Positions 7,970 through 15,953 of a stretch of 26,212 nt of DNA are shown piece after piece. Location: assembly GCA_964467345.1 (NCBI GenBank), contig CAYXPY010000028.1:1-26212 (forward strand), read 5' to 3'. The stretch comes from SM1-50 sp964467345. GTDB lineage: Archaea > Thermoplasmatota > E2 > DHVEG-1. Both the position numbers and the translations under genes were made by a program. The first letter of the stretch is position 1. Every line of letters starts with the position of its first letter. The notes under the pieces are model-generated. The model saw only the letters and a program-made list of their open reading frames with translations. It was not told the origin of the DNA and ran no database searches.

Positions 7970-8212
7970 CTACTCTTTGCGTAATGAGAAGGGTGGTTTG
8001 TTCTTGTTTTGCTCTTGGATCAGCCAGAGGGAAATCGGCATCGCAGACGCTGAGGGGCGCATGGTGCTCTGAGACCATTCGACCAGGTCTTGTTCAGAGG
8101 TGTGTGTCCGGCAGTCCTCACAGACGAAAAATTTGTCGTTGAACACCAAACCACATTGATGTTCATGGAGATGGAACTTTTGTTTACACATCTCACAGGT
8201 TTTTTCTGAAAT
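7970..8212 (-). CDS. Small Cys/His-rich zinc-binding protein, probable ATT start
   Basis: The open frame encodes about 80 residues. It begins ISEKTCEMCKQKF, then HLHEHQCG, then FVCEDC, giving CxxC...HxHxHxC...CxxC, the layout of a small zinc-ribbon or treble-clef protein. The only ATG (8191) falls inside the first CxxC and would remove its first Cys. GGAGGA at 8219-8224 is placed exactly 6 nt before an in-frame ATT at 8210-8212, and no ATG, GTG or TTG lies between it and the upstream in-frame TGA. I therefore favour initiation at ATT, a rare but known start. A sequencing error is the alternative. The C-terminal half has no recognised motif, and the function is unknown. Confidence 0.65.
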   Translation of the reverse strand: MSEKTCEMCKQKFHLHEHQCGLVFNDKFFVCEDCRTHTSEQDLVEWSQSTMRPSASAMPISLWLIQEQNKNKPPFSLRKE

Positions 8213-8218
8213 AGATAC

Positions 8219-8224
8219 TCCTCC
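8219..8224 (-). promoter_or_regulatory. Ribosome binding site GGAGGA pointing to an ATT start
   Basis: This strong GGAGGA lies 6 nt before ATT at 8212 but 27 nt before the first in-frame ATG. It is the main evidence for a non-canonical start of the zinc protein. Confidence 0.55.
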
Positions 8225-8271
8225 TAAACCACGTTCAAATCATTTGATTGTGATCACATTTCTTTATGAGA

Positions 8272-8284
8272 TTTATATATAAAA
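8272..8284. promoter_or_regulatory. AT-rich TATA region between divergent units
   Basis: TTTATATATAAAA is nearly symmetric and could serve either strand. On the minus strand it would drive the small zinc protein with a short leader. On the plus strand it would start a transcript near 8305, just before the hairpins at 8339-8369. Confidence 0.4.
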
Positions 8285-8338
8285 CTCTTTTGGATGAAAA
8301 AAAAAAGAGAGGGATGGGATGCAATCGGAACATGAACG

Positions 8339-8369
8339 TGGCAGAAATGCCAGCACCCCCTGCTGGCAT
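8339..8369 (+). other. Two overlapping, mutually exclusive hairpins
   Basis: ATGCCAGCA (8347-8355), a CCCCC loop and TGCTGGCAT (8361-8369) form a perfect 9-bp stem. The same TGCCA (8348-8352) can instead pair with TGGCA (8339-8343) around a GAAA tetraloop. No T tract follows, so it does not look like a terminator. The surrounding stretch 8225-8616 has no convincing gene: only this structure, a 30-codon frame from 8314 with a GAGAGG ahead of it, and the repeat at 8511-8557. Confidence 0.4.
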
Positions 8370-8510
8370 GTCCCCCGCAGCTCAAGGTCAATTATGTATC
8401 GAATAGTCGTTCTTGGTTATATAGTTCAAGCAGGGGTCGGTGAAAGTATTCATCTGCTTTGTCTCAGAAGGACACACTGCACTCTGTTAGATGTTTAAGT
8501 GGTATTATGC

Positions 8511-8557
8511 TGCTTCAGTGTAAGTATTGAATTTTGAGACAACGCCGTATTCATTTT
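8511..8557 (+). repeat. Diverged direct repeat, copy A
   Basis: This 47-bp segment, containing GTAAGT and TTGAGACAACGC, aligns with 9292-9339 at roughly 80% identity with one single-base gap. Copy A ends 59 bp before the lipoprotein start. Weaker similarity with matched spacing extends about 60-80 bp upstream of both copies. Confidence 0.5.
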
Positions 8558-8616
8558 CCTCATTATTTGAATATGTTTTTAAGGAATCCGGTATTACTCC
8601 CGTGGAGGATTCTTAG

Positions 8617-9075
8617 ATGAAGAATTACGTGTTTGTCGTAGGTATCTGTCTTTTATTGATGACACTTTCGTTGAGTGGTTGTGACGATCTTCTAGAGGAA
8701 GATTATATCACTGTGGTAGTGGTGGTTGATACCTTAGTGCTTCTTGTTGATGCGGCAGATCGCCCTGTAATCAATGATTATGCAGAAGGGACGAACATTC
8801 AAATCACGATGACAAAAGCTGGTGGGGAACGGGTTGTTTTGAATAGAGAAATAAATGAAGTTGGGGTATTCAGAGGTGCGACTGGGACGTTTAAAGTGTT
8901 CAAAGAGCAACCTGTGGAATGCATTGTTACTGCAACCGAGACGTATGGCTTGTATAACCAGGTGGCACCATATTATGTGACACTTTCCTGGGAAGAGATT
9001 GATGCTGCTGCTGATTTTGGTGACACCTACACCTGGACGGTTGATGCAATCATTACAATGCAAAGCACTGTTTGA
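8617..9075 (+). CDS. Secreted lipoprotein, unknown function
   Basis: The 152-residue product starts with a classic lipoprotein signal: basic MKN, a hydrophobic core (VFVVGICLLLMTLSL) and the lipobox LSGC, so the Cys at about residue 22 would be lipidated and the protein anchored outside the membrane. The mature part is rich in beta-strand segments (ITVVVVVDTLVLLVD, NIQITMTKAG, VECIVTATETYG) and may be an Ig-like or transthyretin-like domain. I do not recognise a family. GGAGG lies 8 nt before the ATG, and a TTTTTAAGG promoter-like box lies about 38 nt upstream. It stands alone between two copies of a diverged repeat. Confidence 0.8.
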   Translation: MKNYVFVVGICLLLMTLSLSGCDDLLEEDYITVVVVVDTLVLLVDAADRPVINDYAEGTNIQITMTKAGGERVVLNREINEVGVFRGATGTFKVFKEQPVECIVTATETYGLYNQVAPYYVTLSWEEIDAAADFGDTYTWTVDAIITMQSTV

Positions 9076-9291
9076 GAAACGATTATTGTTATACTATCGT
9101 GTATAGTTTCCAAGTACAAATGGAAAAATCCCAGACTTTCAGGCCGTGGACTTTGTTCACATCTTTTAATTCTTTTCATAAGAAACGATGTGTAAGGTCA
9201 TGTATGTAGAGCGGAGGTATGCGAACGTATCAACTGGCTTTATCTTAAAGGTATTCGCCCTCTCGAAATGACAGGCTCTTTGTTTTGAAAT

Positions 9292-9339
9292 TGCTGCAGA
9301 GTAAGTCTTTGAAAATTGAGACAACGCTGTTTTTATTTT
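9292..9339 (+). repeat. Diverged direct repeat, copy B
   Basis: Partner of 8511-8557, sharing GTAAGT and TTGAGACAACGC at matched positions. It lies 89 bp before the RNA methyltransferase gene. The rest of the 9076-9427 gap has a small inverted repeat (ACTAT-5-ATAGT, about 9093-9110), an A-rich run and TATA-like boxes near 9376 and 9411. I see no gene in it. Confidence 0.5.
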
Positions 9340-9427
9340 TTTGTTTTAAAAAAAAAAGCTTGCGATGAGAAGGTGATTTTATTAAGCAACTGACTATGCT
9401 AGACGTATCACTATAAAGGACATACAC

Positions 9428-10648
9428 ATGACCGTAAACTTACAAGAGAAACTCAACCAAATCTCACCAGAGATTTTCAAAACCATCCAAGAGGTCTTCT
9501 GGACAGACACCTATGCATCAAAAGCAATCCACCGAACAGTACAGGAGCACCAGGCATGGGACGACCAGACACGAGGACTATTCTCAGAGACGGTCTATGA
9601 CCTGATCCGCTGGTGGAGACCTTTGTGGTATATCATCGATAGAGAACCATCATCAGATGAGAAAGACCTTGAAAAACTTCTCACAATCTATCTGTTCTCA
9701 AAAAAAGGCGATCTCACCGCGCTTCAGAAGAAACGAGGGTTACACCTGGAGACCATACTGCAGCGAATCAAAACGACCAAAACATCAAGAGTCCTGCGTG
9801 AGTCCCTCCCAGACTGGCTGGATAGACAAGGTGAAAAAGAGTTAGGCGCACGATGGGAGACGGTGATTTCCTCGTTGAATACAACACCAGATCTCATCAT
9901 ACGAGCCAACAGCCTGAAAACAACAACAACACATCTCATCTCACTGCTTCGGAAAGAAGGGGTCCTTGCCGAACCAATCAACGGCATTCCCGACGCCCTC
10001 ATCATCAAGGAAAAAACAAACGTCTTCAGACTTGGCAGTTTCACGGCAGGACTCTTCGAAGTCCAGGATACAGCCTCACAGATGGTCAGTCGGACCCTTC
10101 AGCCACAGCCAGGGATGCGAATCATCGATGCCTGTGCTGGGGAAGGAAGCAAAACACTCCATCTTGCGGCACTGATGAAAAACAAAGGCAAAATAATCGC
10201 CCTTGACACCCAGGACTGGCGCTTGAGACAGCTGCGGAAACGAGCCGCAAAAGCAGGTGTGGATACCATTGAAACCAGGCTTCTGACCTCATCGAAGATA
10301 TACAAACGGATGATCAGCACCGCAGACCAGCTGCTTCTGGATGTCCCCTGTTCCGGACTTGGGACGTTACGTCGGAACCCCGACATCAAATGGAAACTTA
10401 CCGAGACAGATCTCAAGAGACTAAGAACTTTACAGCAGGACCTCCTTGAACGATACGCACCTCTGGTGAAACCGAGCGGGACCATGGTCTATTCCGTCTG
10501 CAGCATCCTTCCGTCCGAAGGAGAACAACAGATACAACGATTCCTCAAGACCCATGAGACGTTCCACCTCAGGACTGAGAAACGCTACTGGCCTGATACC
10601 GACAGGACCGATGGGTTCTACATCGCACAGGTGGAACGAACAGCGTAA
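9428..10648 (+). CDS. tRNA/rRNA cytosine-C5 methyltransferase (NOL1/NOP2/Sun)
   Basis: The 406-residue SAM-dependent RNA m5C methyltransferase has an N-terminal helical NusB/RsmB-like region (about 1-150), a short RNA-binding linker, and a Rossmann methyltransferase domain from about 200. The SAM-binding motif is DACAGEGSKTLHLA. The ALDTQ acidic loop follows. Motif IV is LLDVPCSGLGTLRRNPDIKW with its Cys, and motif VI is VYSVCSILPSEGE with the second catalytic Cys. Both cysteines used by this family are therefore present. Whether the substrate is tRNA or rRNA cannot be read from sequence. It leads a plus-strand run with xth, the M32 peptidase and phosphoglycerate mutase. Confidence 0.9.
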   Translation: MTVNLQEKLNQISPEIFKTIQEVFWTDTYASKAIHRTVQEHQAWDDQTRGLFSETVYDLIRWWRPLWYIIDREPSSDEKDLEKLLTIYLFSKKGDLTALQKKRGLHLETILQRIKTTKTSRVLRESLPDWLDRQGEKELGARWETVISSLNTTPDLIIRANSLKTTTTHLISLLRKEGVLAEPINGIPDALIIKEKTNVFRLGSFTAGLFEVQDTASQMVSRTLQPQPGMRIIDACAGEGSKTLHLAALMKNKGKIIALDTQDWRLRQLRKRAAKAGVDTIETRLLTSSKIYKRMISTADQLLLDVPCSGLGTLRRNPDIKWKLTETDLKRLRTLQQDLLERYAPLVKPSGTMVYSVCSILPSEGEQQIQRFLKTHETFHLRTEKRYWPDTDRTDGFYIAQVERTA

Positions 10649-10724
10649 CAGTTCTACGAAACACTCTAAAAGCACCAGGAAATACCTACCAATTTGTGAA
10701 AAAAAAAAATGGAGGCATGAAGTA

Positions 10725-11489
10725 ATGAGACTACTCTGCTGGAACGTCAATGGGCTACGGGCGATAGACAAAAAAGGGTTCTATCCCTGGTTTCAGAGCG
10801 AATCACCAGACATCCTCTGCCTCCAGGAGATAAAGGCAACACCGGAGCAGCTACCGCCACATCTCAGGAACGTACCTGGGTACTATACATTCTGGAACCC
10901 GGCGGAGAAAAAAGGATACAGCGGGGTTGGGACCCTCTCAAAGACCAAACCATCTTTGAGTAAAAACGGGTTTGGAAGAGAAGAGTTCGACAGCGAAGGC
11001 CGCATCCTTATCACCGAGTTTCCCGCATTTACCCTTTTTAATATCTATTTTCCCAATGGCAAGAAAAATAAAGAACGGCTTCAATACAAACTTGATTTCT
11101 ACGACGAGTTCCTTAACTATGCTGACGACCTGAAAGCACACGACCACAATATCATCGTCTGCGGGGATTTCAACACGGCCCATAAAGAAATAGACCTAGC
11201 ACGACCAAAGGAAAATGAACACATCTCCGGGTTCCTCCCCGTCGAGAGAGCATGGATCGACACCTTCATCGACCACGGGTACGTCGATACGTTCCGAAGA
11301 TTCCATACAGAACCGAACCAATACTCATGGTGGGATCTGAAAACCGCTGCCCGGGCACGCAATGTCGGCTGGAGGATCGATTATTTCTTCGTCAACAAAG
11401 AATTCCTCCCAAAGGTGAAAAACGCCTTCATCCTTCCACAGGTGATAGGCTCTGATCATTGCCCGGTCGGCATAGAAATCAAACCATAA
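10725..11489 (+). CDS. xth: Exodeoxyribonuclease III / AP endonuclease
   Basis: The 254-residue product belongs to the Mg2+-dependent exonuclease/endonuclease/phosphatase family, which cuts DNA at abasic sites in base excision repair. Motifs appear in order: LLCWNVNGLRA (metal-binding Asn), LCLQEIKA (catalytic Glu), the NIYFPNG segment, VCGDFNTAH (Asp/Asn), WWDLKTAARARNVGWRIDYFF, and the C-terminal SDHCPV with its catalytic Asp-His. I chose the ATG at 10725 because GGAGG lies 9 nt upstream and the conserved N-terminus begins there. The longer frame to 10554 runs into the preceding gene. Two other DNA-repair genes lie at 24.6-26 kb. Confidence 0.95.
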   Translation: MRLLCWNVNGLRAIDKKGFYPWFQSESPDILCLQEIKATPEQLPPHLRNVPGYYTFWNPAEKKGYSGVGTLSKTKPSLSKNGFGREEFDSEGRILITEFPAFTLFNIYFPNGKKNKERLQYKLDFYDEFLNYADDLKAHDHNIIVCGDFNTAHKEIDLARPKENEHISGFLPVERAWIDTFIDHGYVDTFRRFHTEPNQYSWWDLKTAARARNVGWRIDYFFVNKEFLPKVKNAFILPQVIGSDHCPVGIEIKP

Positions 11490-11505
11490 ACAAGGAGAGA
11501 ACCGC

Positions 11506-13008
11506 ATGAAAGACTCACTTGAATTCATCTACAAAGAACAAAAAGAACTCTCACATTTTGGCGGCATCGCAGCACTGCTGGGATGGGACCAGATGACCTA
11601 CATGCCACCGAAAGGAAGCGAAGGCCGCGCAGACCAGCTGTCGCTCATCTCCCGGCTGGTCCATGAACGAGTGACGTCAGAGACGCTCTATCACCACCTC
11701 AAACGACTGCATGACGCACAAAGCAGTCTTTCGGAAAAAGACCGCCTCGTCGTAAAAAAACTGTTCCAAGATGTGCAGAAAGCACGCAAGATTCCTTCTT
11801 CATTTGTCGAAAAAATGGTAAAGACGACCTCTATAGCGTACATGGTCTGGCAGGAGGCGCGAGAAACAAATAAGTTCTCATTGTTCAGGCCGCATCTTGA
11901 GAACATCATTGAGCTCCAAAAGCAGTACTGCGAGTACGTCAACCTCCCAGGACATCCCTATAACAGTTTACTCGATGATTACGAAGAAGGCATGACCGTC
12001 GATGTCCTGCGAAGGGAATTTACCATCCTGCGAAAACAGCTCGTCGAGGTCCTTGAAAAAATCACGGCTAGTACCCTGTATCAGAAACAAAACCTAGCGG
12101 CGATGACCTTTGACGAATCACAACAAAAACAACTCTGTAACATCCTTCTCACCAGGTTGAATTTTCCCCTAGACCGGGCACGCCTTGATGTCTCCACGCA
12201 TCCCTTCACGACCTCCATGGGGGATGACGACGTCCGTTTCACCACCAACTACGAAAAAGAGGGGTTCTTATCCTCCTTTTTCTCCACCATGCATGAGGCA
12301 GGCCATGCGCTCTATGAACTCGGGATCCTGAAAGGCGAGTACAAAGACACAATCATCTCAGATGCACCCTCCCTTGGAATACATGAGTCACAGTCCCGGT
12401 TCTGGGAGAACATGATAGCCAGAAGCAAACCGTTCTGGACGTACTTCACCAGCGCATTCCAGCGGATCGCCCCGGACGTCTGCAACGACATGACCGTTGA
12501 ACGCTGGTACCAGGCGGTCAACCAAGTCAGACCCTCTTTGATCAGAGTAGAGGCTGATGAGCTGACCTACTGCCTTCATGTCATCCTGCGGTTCGAACTG
12601 GAACTAGACCTTCTCGACGGAAAGATAACGGCTGCAGAACTCCCCCTGAGCTGGAATCAGAAAATAACTGATTTTTTAGGGGTGACACCGGATAACGATA
12701 AAGAAGGAGTGCTGCAGGATATGCACTGGAGCGCAGGCGAGTTTGGGTATTTCCCAACCTACGCGATCGGGACCATGTACGCCTCACAGCTTTTCAAGCA
12801 GTTCTCAAAGCAGCATCCTGCCGCTCAAGATAACATCATGAAAGGAGATTTCTCGGAAATATCACAGTGGCTTTCTACACATGTGTATCAATACGGGTCG
12901 CTGCTGACCGCCGATGAGATCATCAAAAAAACCTGTGGCGAGGGGTTAAATTCTAAAGTCTTTATCACATATCTAAAAGACAAATACTATCCACTCTATG
13001 AGGTATAA
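11506..13008 (+). CDS. Carboxypeptidase Taq (M32) metallopeptidase
   Basis: This 500-residue, all-helical M32 zinc carboxypeptidase removes C-terminal residues from peptides in the cytoplasm. The zinc motif HEAGH is at residues 263-267, and HESQSRFWENMI, the family's second signature with the downstream metal ligand, follows near residue 292. The N-terminal LLGWDQMTYMPPKGSEGRA is also typical. Length is normal for the family (about 500). GGAG lies close before the ATG at 11506. The gene starts 16 bp after xth and its end overlaps the phosphoglycerate mutase frame by 11 bp. Confidence 0.95.
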   Translation: MKDSLEFIYKEQKELSHFGGIAALLGWDQMTYMPPKGSEGRADQLSLISRLVHERVTSETLYHHLKRLHDAQSSLSEKDRLVVKKLFQDVQKARKIPSSFVEKMVKTTSIAYMVWQEARETNKFSLFRPHLENIIELQKQYCEYVNLPGHPYNSLLDDYEEGMTVDVLRREFTILRKQLVEVLEKITASTLYQKQNLAAMTFDESQQKQLCNILLTRLNFPLDRARLDVSTHPFTTSMGDDDVRFTTNYEKEGFLSSFFSTMHEAGHALYELGILKGEYKDTIISDAPSLGIHESQSRFWENMIARSKPFWTYFTSAFQRIAPDVCNDMTVERWYQAVNQVRPSLIRVEADELTYCLHVILRFELELDLLDGKITAAELPLSWNQKITDFLGVTPDNDKEGVLQDMHWSAGEFGYFPTYAIGTMYASQLFKQFSKQHPAAQDNIMKGDFSEISQWLSTHVYQYGSLLTADEIIKKTCGEGLNSKVFITYLKDKYYPLYEV

Positions 13009-13702
13009 GGTGGTGAGAAACCTGGGAAAAATAGTGTTAGTCAGACATGGGCAGTCACAATGGAACCTTGAGAACCGGTTCACCGGCTGGGTCGACGTCC
13101 CCCTCTCAATCAAAGGAAGGGACGAGGCAATATCAGCAGGAAGGAAACTGCGGGACATTCGGTTCGACACAATCTATGTGTCTCATCTTATGAGAGCAAT
13201 CCAGACGCTCCATTACATCCTTCTTGAACTCTCAGACACCCGAATCCCAATCGTGTACCATGAGGAGAAACGCATCCATGACTGGGAACATTATAACGGT
13301 GAGAAGGAAAAGGAAATCCCGGTGTATCAATCCGTCGATTTGGCTGAACGGTACTATGGTGATCTCCAAGGGTTGAATAAGGCAGAGACCATGAAGAAAT
13401 ACGGTGATGCCCAGGTCCATCTCTGGAGACGCAGTTACGACATCAACCCGCCCAACGGTGAAAGCCTCAAGGACACCTGTGACCGAACGATACCCTATTA
13501 TACGAACCACATCCTCCCGAAGCTGCAGGAAGGCAAAAACGTCCTTGTCGTGGCCCATGGGAACAGTCTGCGGTCCATTACCAAGTACGTCGAGAACATC
13601 TCTGATACGGACATCCCAACCGTCGAGATTCCAACAGGTGTACCGATCATCTATACCTTTGATTCCCAGATGAAACTACAAAAAAAGGAACTTCTTTCAT
13701 AG
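12998..13702 (+). CDS. gpmA: Phosphoglycerate mutase, 2,3-BPG-dependent type
   Basis: The 234-residue histidine-phosphatase-fold enzyme interconverts 3- and 2-phosphoglycerate in glycolysis. The phospho-acceptor His is in LVRHGQSQWNLENRFTGW. The catalytic Glu is in ERYYGDLQGLNK, and the second His is in VVAHGNSLR. These match the dPGM family rather than the broad phosphatases. Many archaea use only the cofactor-independent enzyme, so a dPGM gene is mildly notable. The ATG at 12998 overlaps the previous gene by 11 bp. A GTG at 13013, or an unusual CTG giving LGKIVLVRHG, would match the family's usual N-terminus better. Confidence 0.9.
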   Translation: MRYKVVRNLGKIVLVRHGQSQWNLENRFTGWVDVPLSIKGRDEAISAGRKLRDIRFDTIYVSHLMRAIQTLHYILLELSDTRIPIVYHEEKRIHDWEHYNGEKEKEIPVYQSVDLAERYYGDLQGLNKAETMKKYGDAQVHLWRRSYDINPPNGESLKDTCDRTIPYYTNHILPKLQEGKNVLVVAHGNSLRSITKYVENISDTDIPTVEIPTGVPIIYTFDSQMKLQKKELLS

Positions 13703-13747
13703 GATAAAACCTAAATACCTGTTTTCAATCACTGTTTAGTACAGTTA

Positions 13748-13756
13748 TTATAAAAG
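13748..13756 (+). promoter_or_regulatory. TATA box for the ABC transporter operon
   Basis: TTATAAAAG is centred about 31 nt before the ATG at 13783 in an 80-bp AT-rich gap. It predicts a very short leader. Confidence 0.5.
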
Positions 13757-13782
13757 AAATAAAATATTATGAGAGAGAGGAT

Positions 13783-14847
13783 ATGGTAGAGCAGCGATTC
13801 AAATGTCCCAAATGCGGTCAGATTGCTTCTTTCATCGGAAACCCAGGGGAAACCAAGATTGTCACCTGCGCATCATGCAAGCTCCAAGGTCGCATCATGA
13901 TTCCGGCTCTGGAACAGACCGATTCTGTCGCTATCGAAGTGTCCCATCTCAAGAAAGTCTATGGTGACCTCATCGCGGTCAACGACATCTCCTTTTCCGT
14001 CAAAACAGGAGAGATCTTCGCATTCCTGGGACCGAACGGTGCAGGAAAAACAACCACGGTCGAGATGATAGAATCGATCCGCACCCCTACCGCAGGGACC
14101 ATCAAACTGCTTGGCGTGGATACGAAGAACGGGTTCAACCAGGTCAAAGAACGCATCAGCATCCTCCCCCAGGAGTTCCATTCCTTTGAACGCTTCACCG
14201 TCCGTGAGACACTGACGTATTTCTCAAAACTTTATAAAAAACGAGCGGACATCGATGAAATCATCGATGCCATGGACCTGCGGTCCCATGAAAAGAAACT
14301 GTACCGGACCCTGTCTGGCGGGCTGAAACAACGCGTCGGTGTCGCACTCTCCTTAGTCAACGACCCCGAGATCGTCTTCCTTGATGAGCCGACAACCGGC
14401 CTGGATCCGAAAGCACGTCGGGAGGTCTGGCAGGTGATCGCAAACCTACGCAACAAAGGAAAAACCGTCTTCCTCACCACACATTACATGGAGGAAGCTG
14501 AGCATCTTGCAGATCATATCGCAATCATCCATAAAGGAAAGATCATCGCAGAAGGCTCGTTGCAGGAGCTGATCAGCACTTATGGTGAGAAAACGACACT
14601 CTACATCAAAAACTGCCAGTCAGACGAGGCAAAACAACACCTGCAGGAGAAAGGATTCGAGGTGCATTCCAGCGGCAACGGAGATATCACCGTGAAAATC
14701 GATTATAAGGAAAACGTCCTGGAGGTCCTCTCAGAGCTCCGCCATGAATGCATCGAATACGATGGAGTGGATATCAGAGGCTCGAACCTCGAGGAAGTGT
14801 TCCTCAGGTTGACTGGAGCACGATTGACAGAGGAGGCGGAGACATGA
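13783..14847 (+). CDS. ABC transporter ATPase with N-terminal zinc ribbon
   Basis: A 354-residue fusion. Residues 1-40 form a zinc ribbon (CPKC at about 9-12 and CASC at about 31-34). From about 48 comes an ABC-2-type exporter ATPase: Walker A GPNGAGKTTT, Q-loop LPQE, signature LSGGLKQR, Walker B IVFLDEPTTGLD and H-loop LTTHYMEEAEH. It hydrolyses ATP at the inner face of the membrane to drive the partner permease, whose ATG overlaps this stop as ATGA. The C-terminal about 90 residues are the accessory domain seen in DrrA/NatA-like exporters. The substrate is unknown. The zinc ribbon may sense or bind a partner. Confidence 0.92.
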   Translation: MVEQRFKCPKCGQIASFIGNPGETKIVTCASCKLQGRIMIPALEQTDSVAIEVSHLKKVYGDLIAVNDISFSVKTGEIFAFLGPNGAGKTTTVEMIESIRTPTAGTIKLLGVDTKNGFNQVKERISILPQEFHSFERFTVRETLTYFSKLYKKRADIDEIIDAMDLRSHEKKLYRTLSGGLKQRVGVALSLVNDPEIVFLDEPTTGLDPKARREVWQVIANLRNKGKTVFLTTHYMEEAEHLADHIAIIHKGKIIAEGSLQELISTYGEKTTLYIKNCQSDEAKQHLQEKGFEVHSSGNGDITVKIDYKENVLEVLSELRHECIEYDGVDIRGSNLEEVFLRLTGARLTEEAET

Positions 14848-15953
14848 ACCTGAGAATCGTTGGGCTTGATTTTATGTATAGCGTCCGTAGCTGGGCACGC
14901 AGCAGAGGCACGGTGTTCTGGTCACTGCTCTTCCCAGTGATGCTGATACTCCTCTTCGGTGCTATCTTCTCAGGCATAGGCGACGGGAAATACACCCTGT
15001 ATATCCAGGACCTTGATGATACCGATATGTCCCATGGGTTTGTCGATGTGCTGAACAACACAGGGATCCTGAACATAAAGAACGTAAAAACCGATGAAGA
15101 AATCACCGATTATATCAAAGAAAATAACGTCAAAAACCTCATCGTCATCCCTCAAGGCTACAAGAACAACATCATGAGTTCGTATGCTGATCCATCCATC
15201 ACCGTCAACCTTACCTATTATTTTGACCCGACAGAACAACAGACCAACCAGGTGCTTCGCAGTGTCATCTCAAGTGTGCTGCAAGGGTTAAACATGCAGA
15301 TCTCCCAGGGGAGGACCATCGTAGGGCTCCAGGAGGAAAGCACGGTGACGGCGGATTTCGGGTTCATCGATTTCTTCATCCCAGGGATGATCGGGTTTAC
15401 CATCATGCAGCAGAGCATCTACGGCAGCATTGAGCGGAACACGAAGTTCAGGAAAGACGGTATTTTACGAAAATTACTGACAACACCGATCACCCGGTCC
15501 GAATGGATCCTTGCCAAGATGTTGTTCATGCTGTTCTTGGCGTTCATCTCAACATCGGTGGCAATCGGAGTAGGAGTCCTTGCCTTCGGCATCAAGGTCA
15601 ACATCAACCCACTTACCATCCTCATCATCGTCTCTACGAGTTTTCTGTTCTCAGGCATCGGGATGATCATCGGCCGGTTCGTCAAAGAAGAAGAAACAGC
15701 GGATATGGCTGCGGGTGCGATCAGTTTCCCGATGATGTTCCTGGCAGGGACCTTCTTTGCGGTGGATGCGATGCCTGCAATCATCCAGGTGATCGCCCAT
15801 GCACTCCCCCTGTTCTACGTCAACGAAGCACTGCGCAACGCGATGATCTACATGAACCAGACAGAGGCATTACTCAACGCCGGTATCGTCCTTATCTTCG
15901 CTGCGGTGTTCTTTATCGCAGGAGTACTATTGACAAAGTGGAAGGAAGACTGA
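14844..15953 (+). CDS. ABC-2 type transporter permease
   Basis: The 369-residue membrane protein has one N-terminal transmembrane helix (about 20-42, after RSWARSRGTVFWSLLFP), a large extracytoplasmic domain (about 43-165) and five C-terminal helices from about 170, ending GVLLTKWKED. This is the layout of ABC-2/DrrB-like exporters that pair with the ATPase encoded just upstream. I chose the ATG at 14844 because GGAGG lies 8 nt before it and it couples to the ATPase stop. The longer frame from 14748 is unlikely. The stop abuts the stop of the convergent beta-helix protein in a TGATCA palindrome, so the two genes have no space between them. Confidence 0.9.
   Translation: MNLRIVGLDFMYSVRSWARSRGTVFWSLLFPVMLILLFGAIFSGIGDGKYTLYIQDLDDTDMSHGFVDVLNNTGILNIKNVKTDEEITDYIKENNVKNLIVIPQGYKNNIMSSYADPSITVNLTYYFDPTEQQTNQVLRSVISSVLQGLNMQISQGRTIVGLQEESTVTADFGFIDFFIPGMIGFTIMQQSIYGSIERNTKFRKDGILRKLLTTPITRSEWILAKMLFMLFLAFISTSVAIGVGVLAFGIKVNINPLTILIIVSTSFLFSGIGMIIGRFVKEEETADMAAGAISFPMMFLAGTFFAVDAMPAIIQVIAHALPLFYVNEALRNAMIYMNQTEALLNAGIVLIFAAVFFIAGVLLTKWKED

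Noticed and set aside
8312..8324. GGATGGGATGCAA is exactly complementary to 24527-24539 in the candidate RNA loop, suggesting an RNA-RNA pair.
   Set aside because: Several 13-base matches are expected by chance between the two strands of a 26-kb window, and the match does not extend further.
9093..9110. Inverted repeat ACTAT-ATAGT after the lipoprotein gene as a terminator.
   Set aside because: The stem is only 5 bp, has no T tract, and a similar short dyad occurs elsewhere (18428-18440). The strength is near background.
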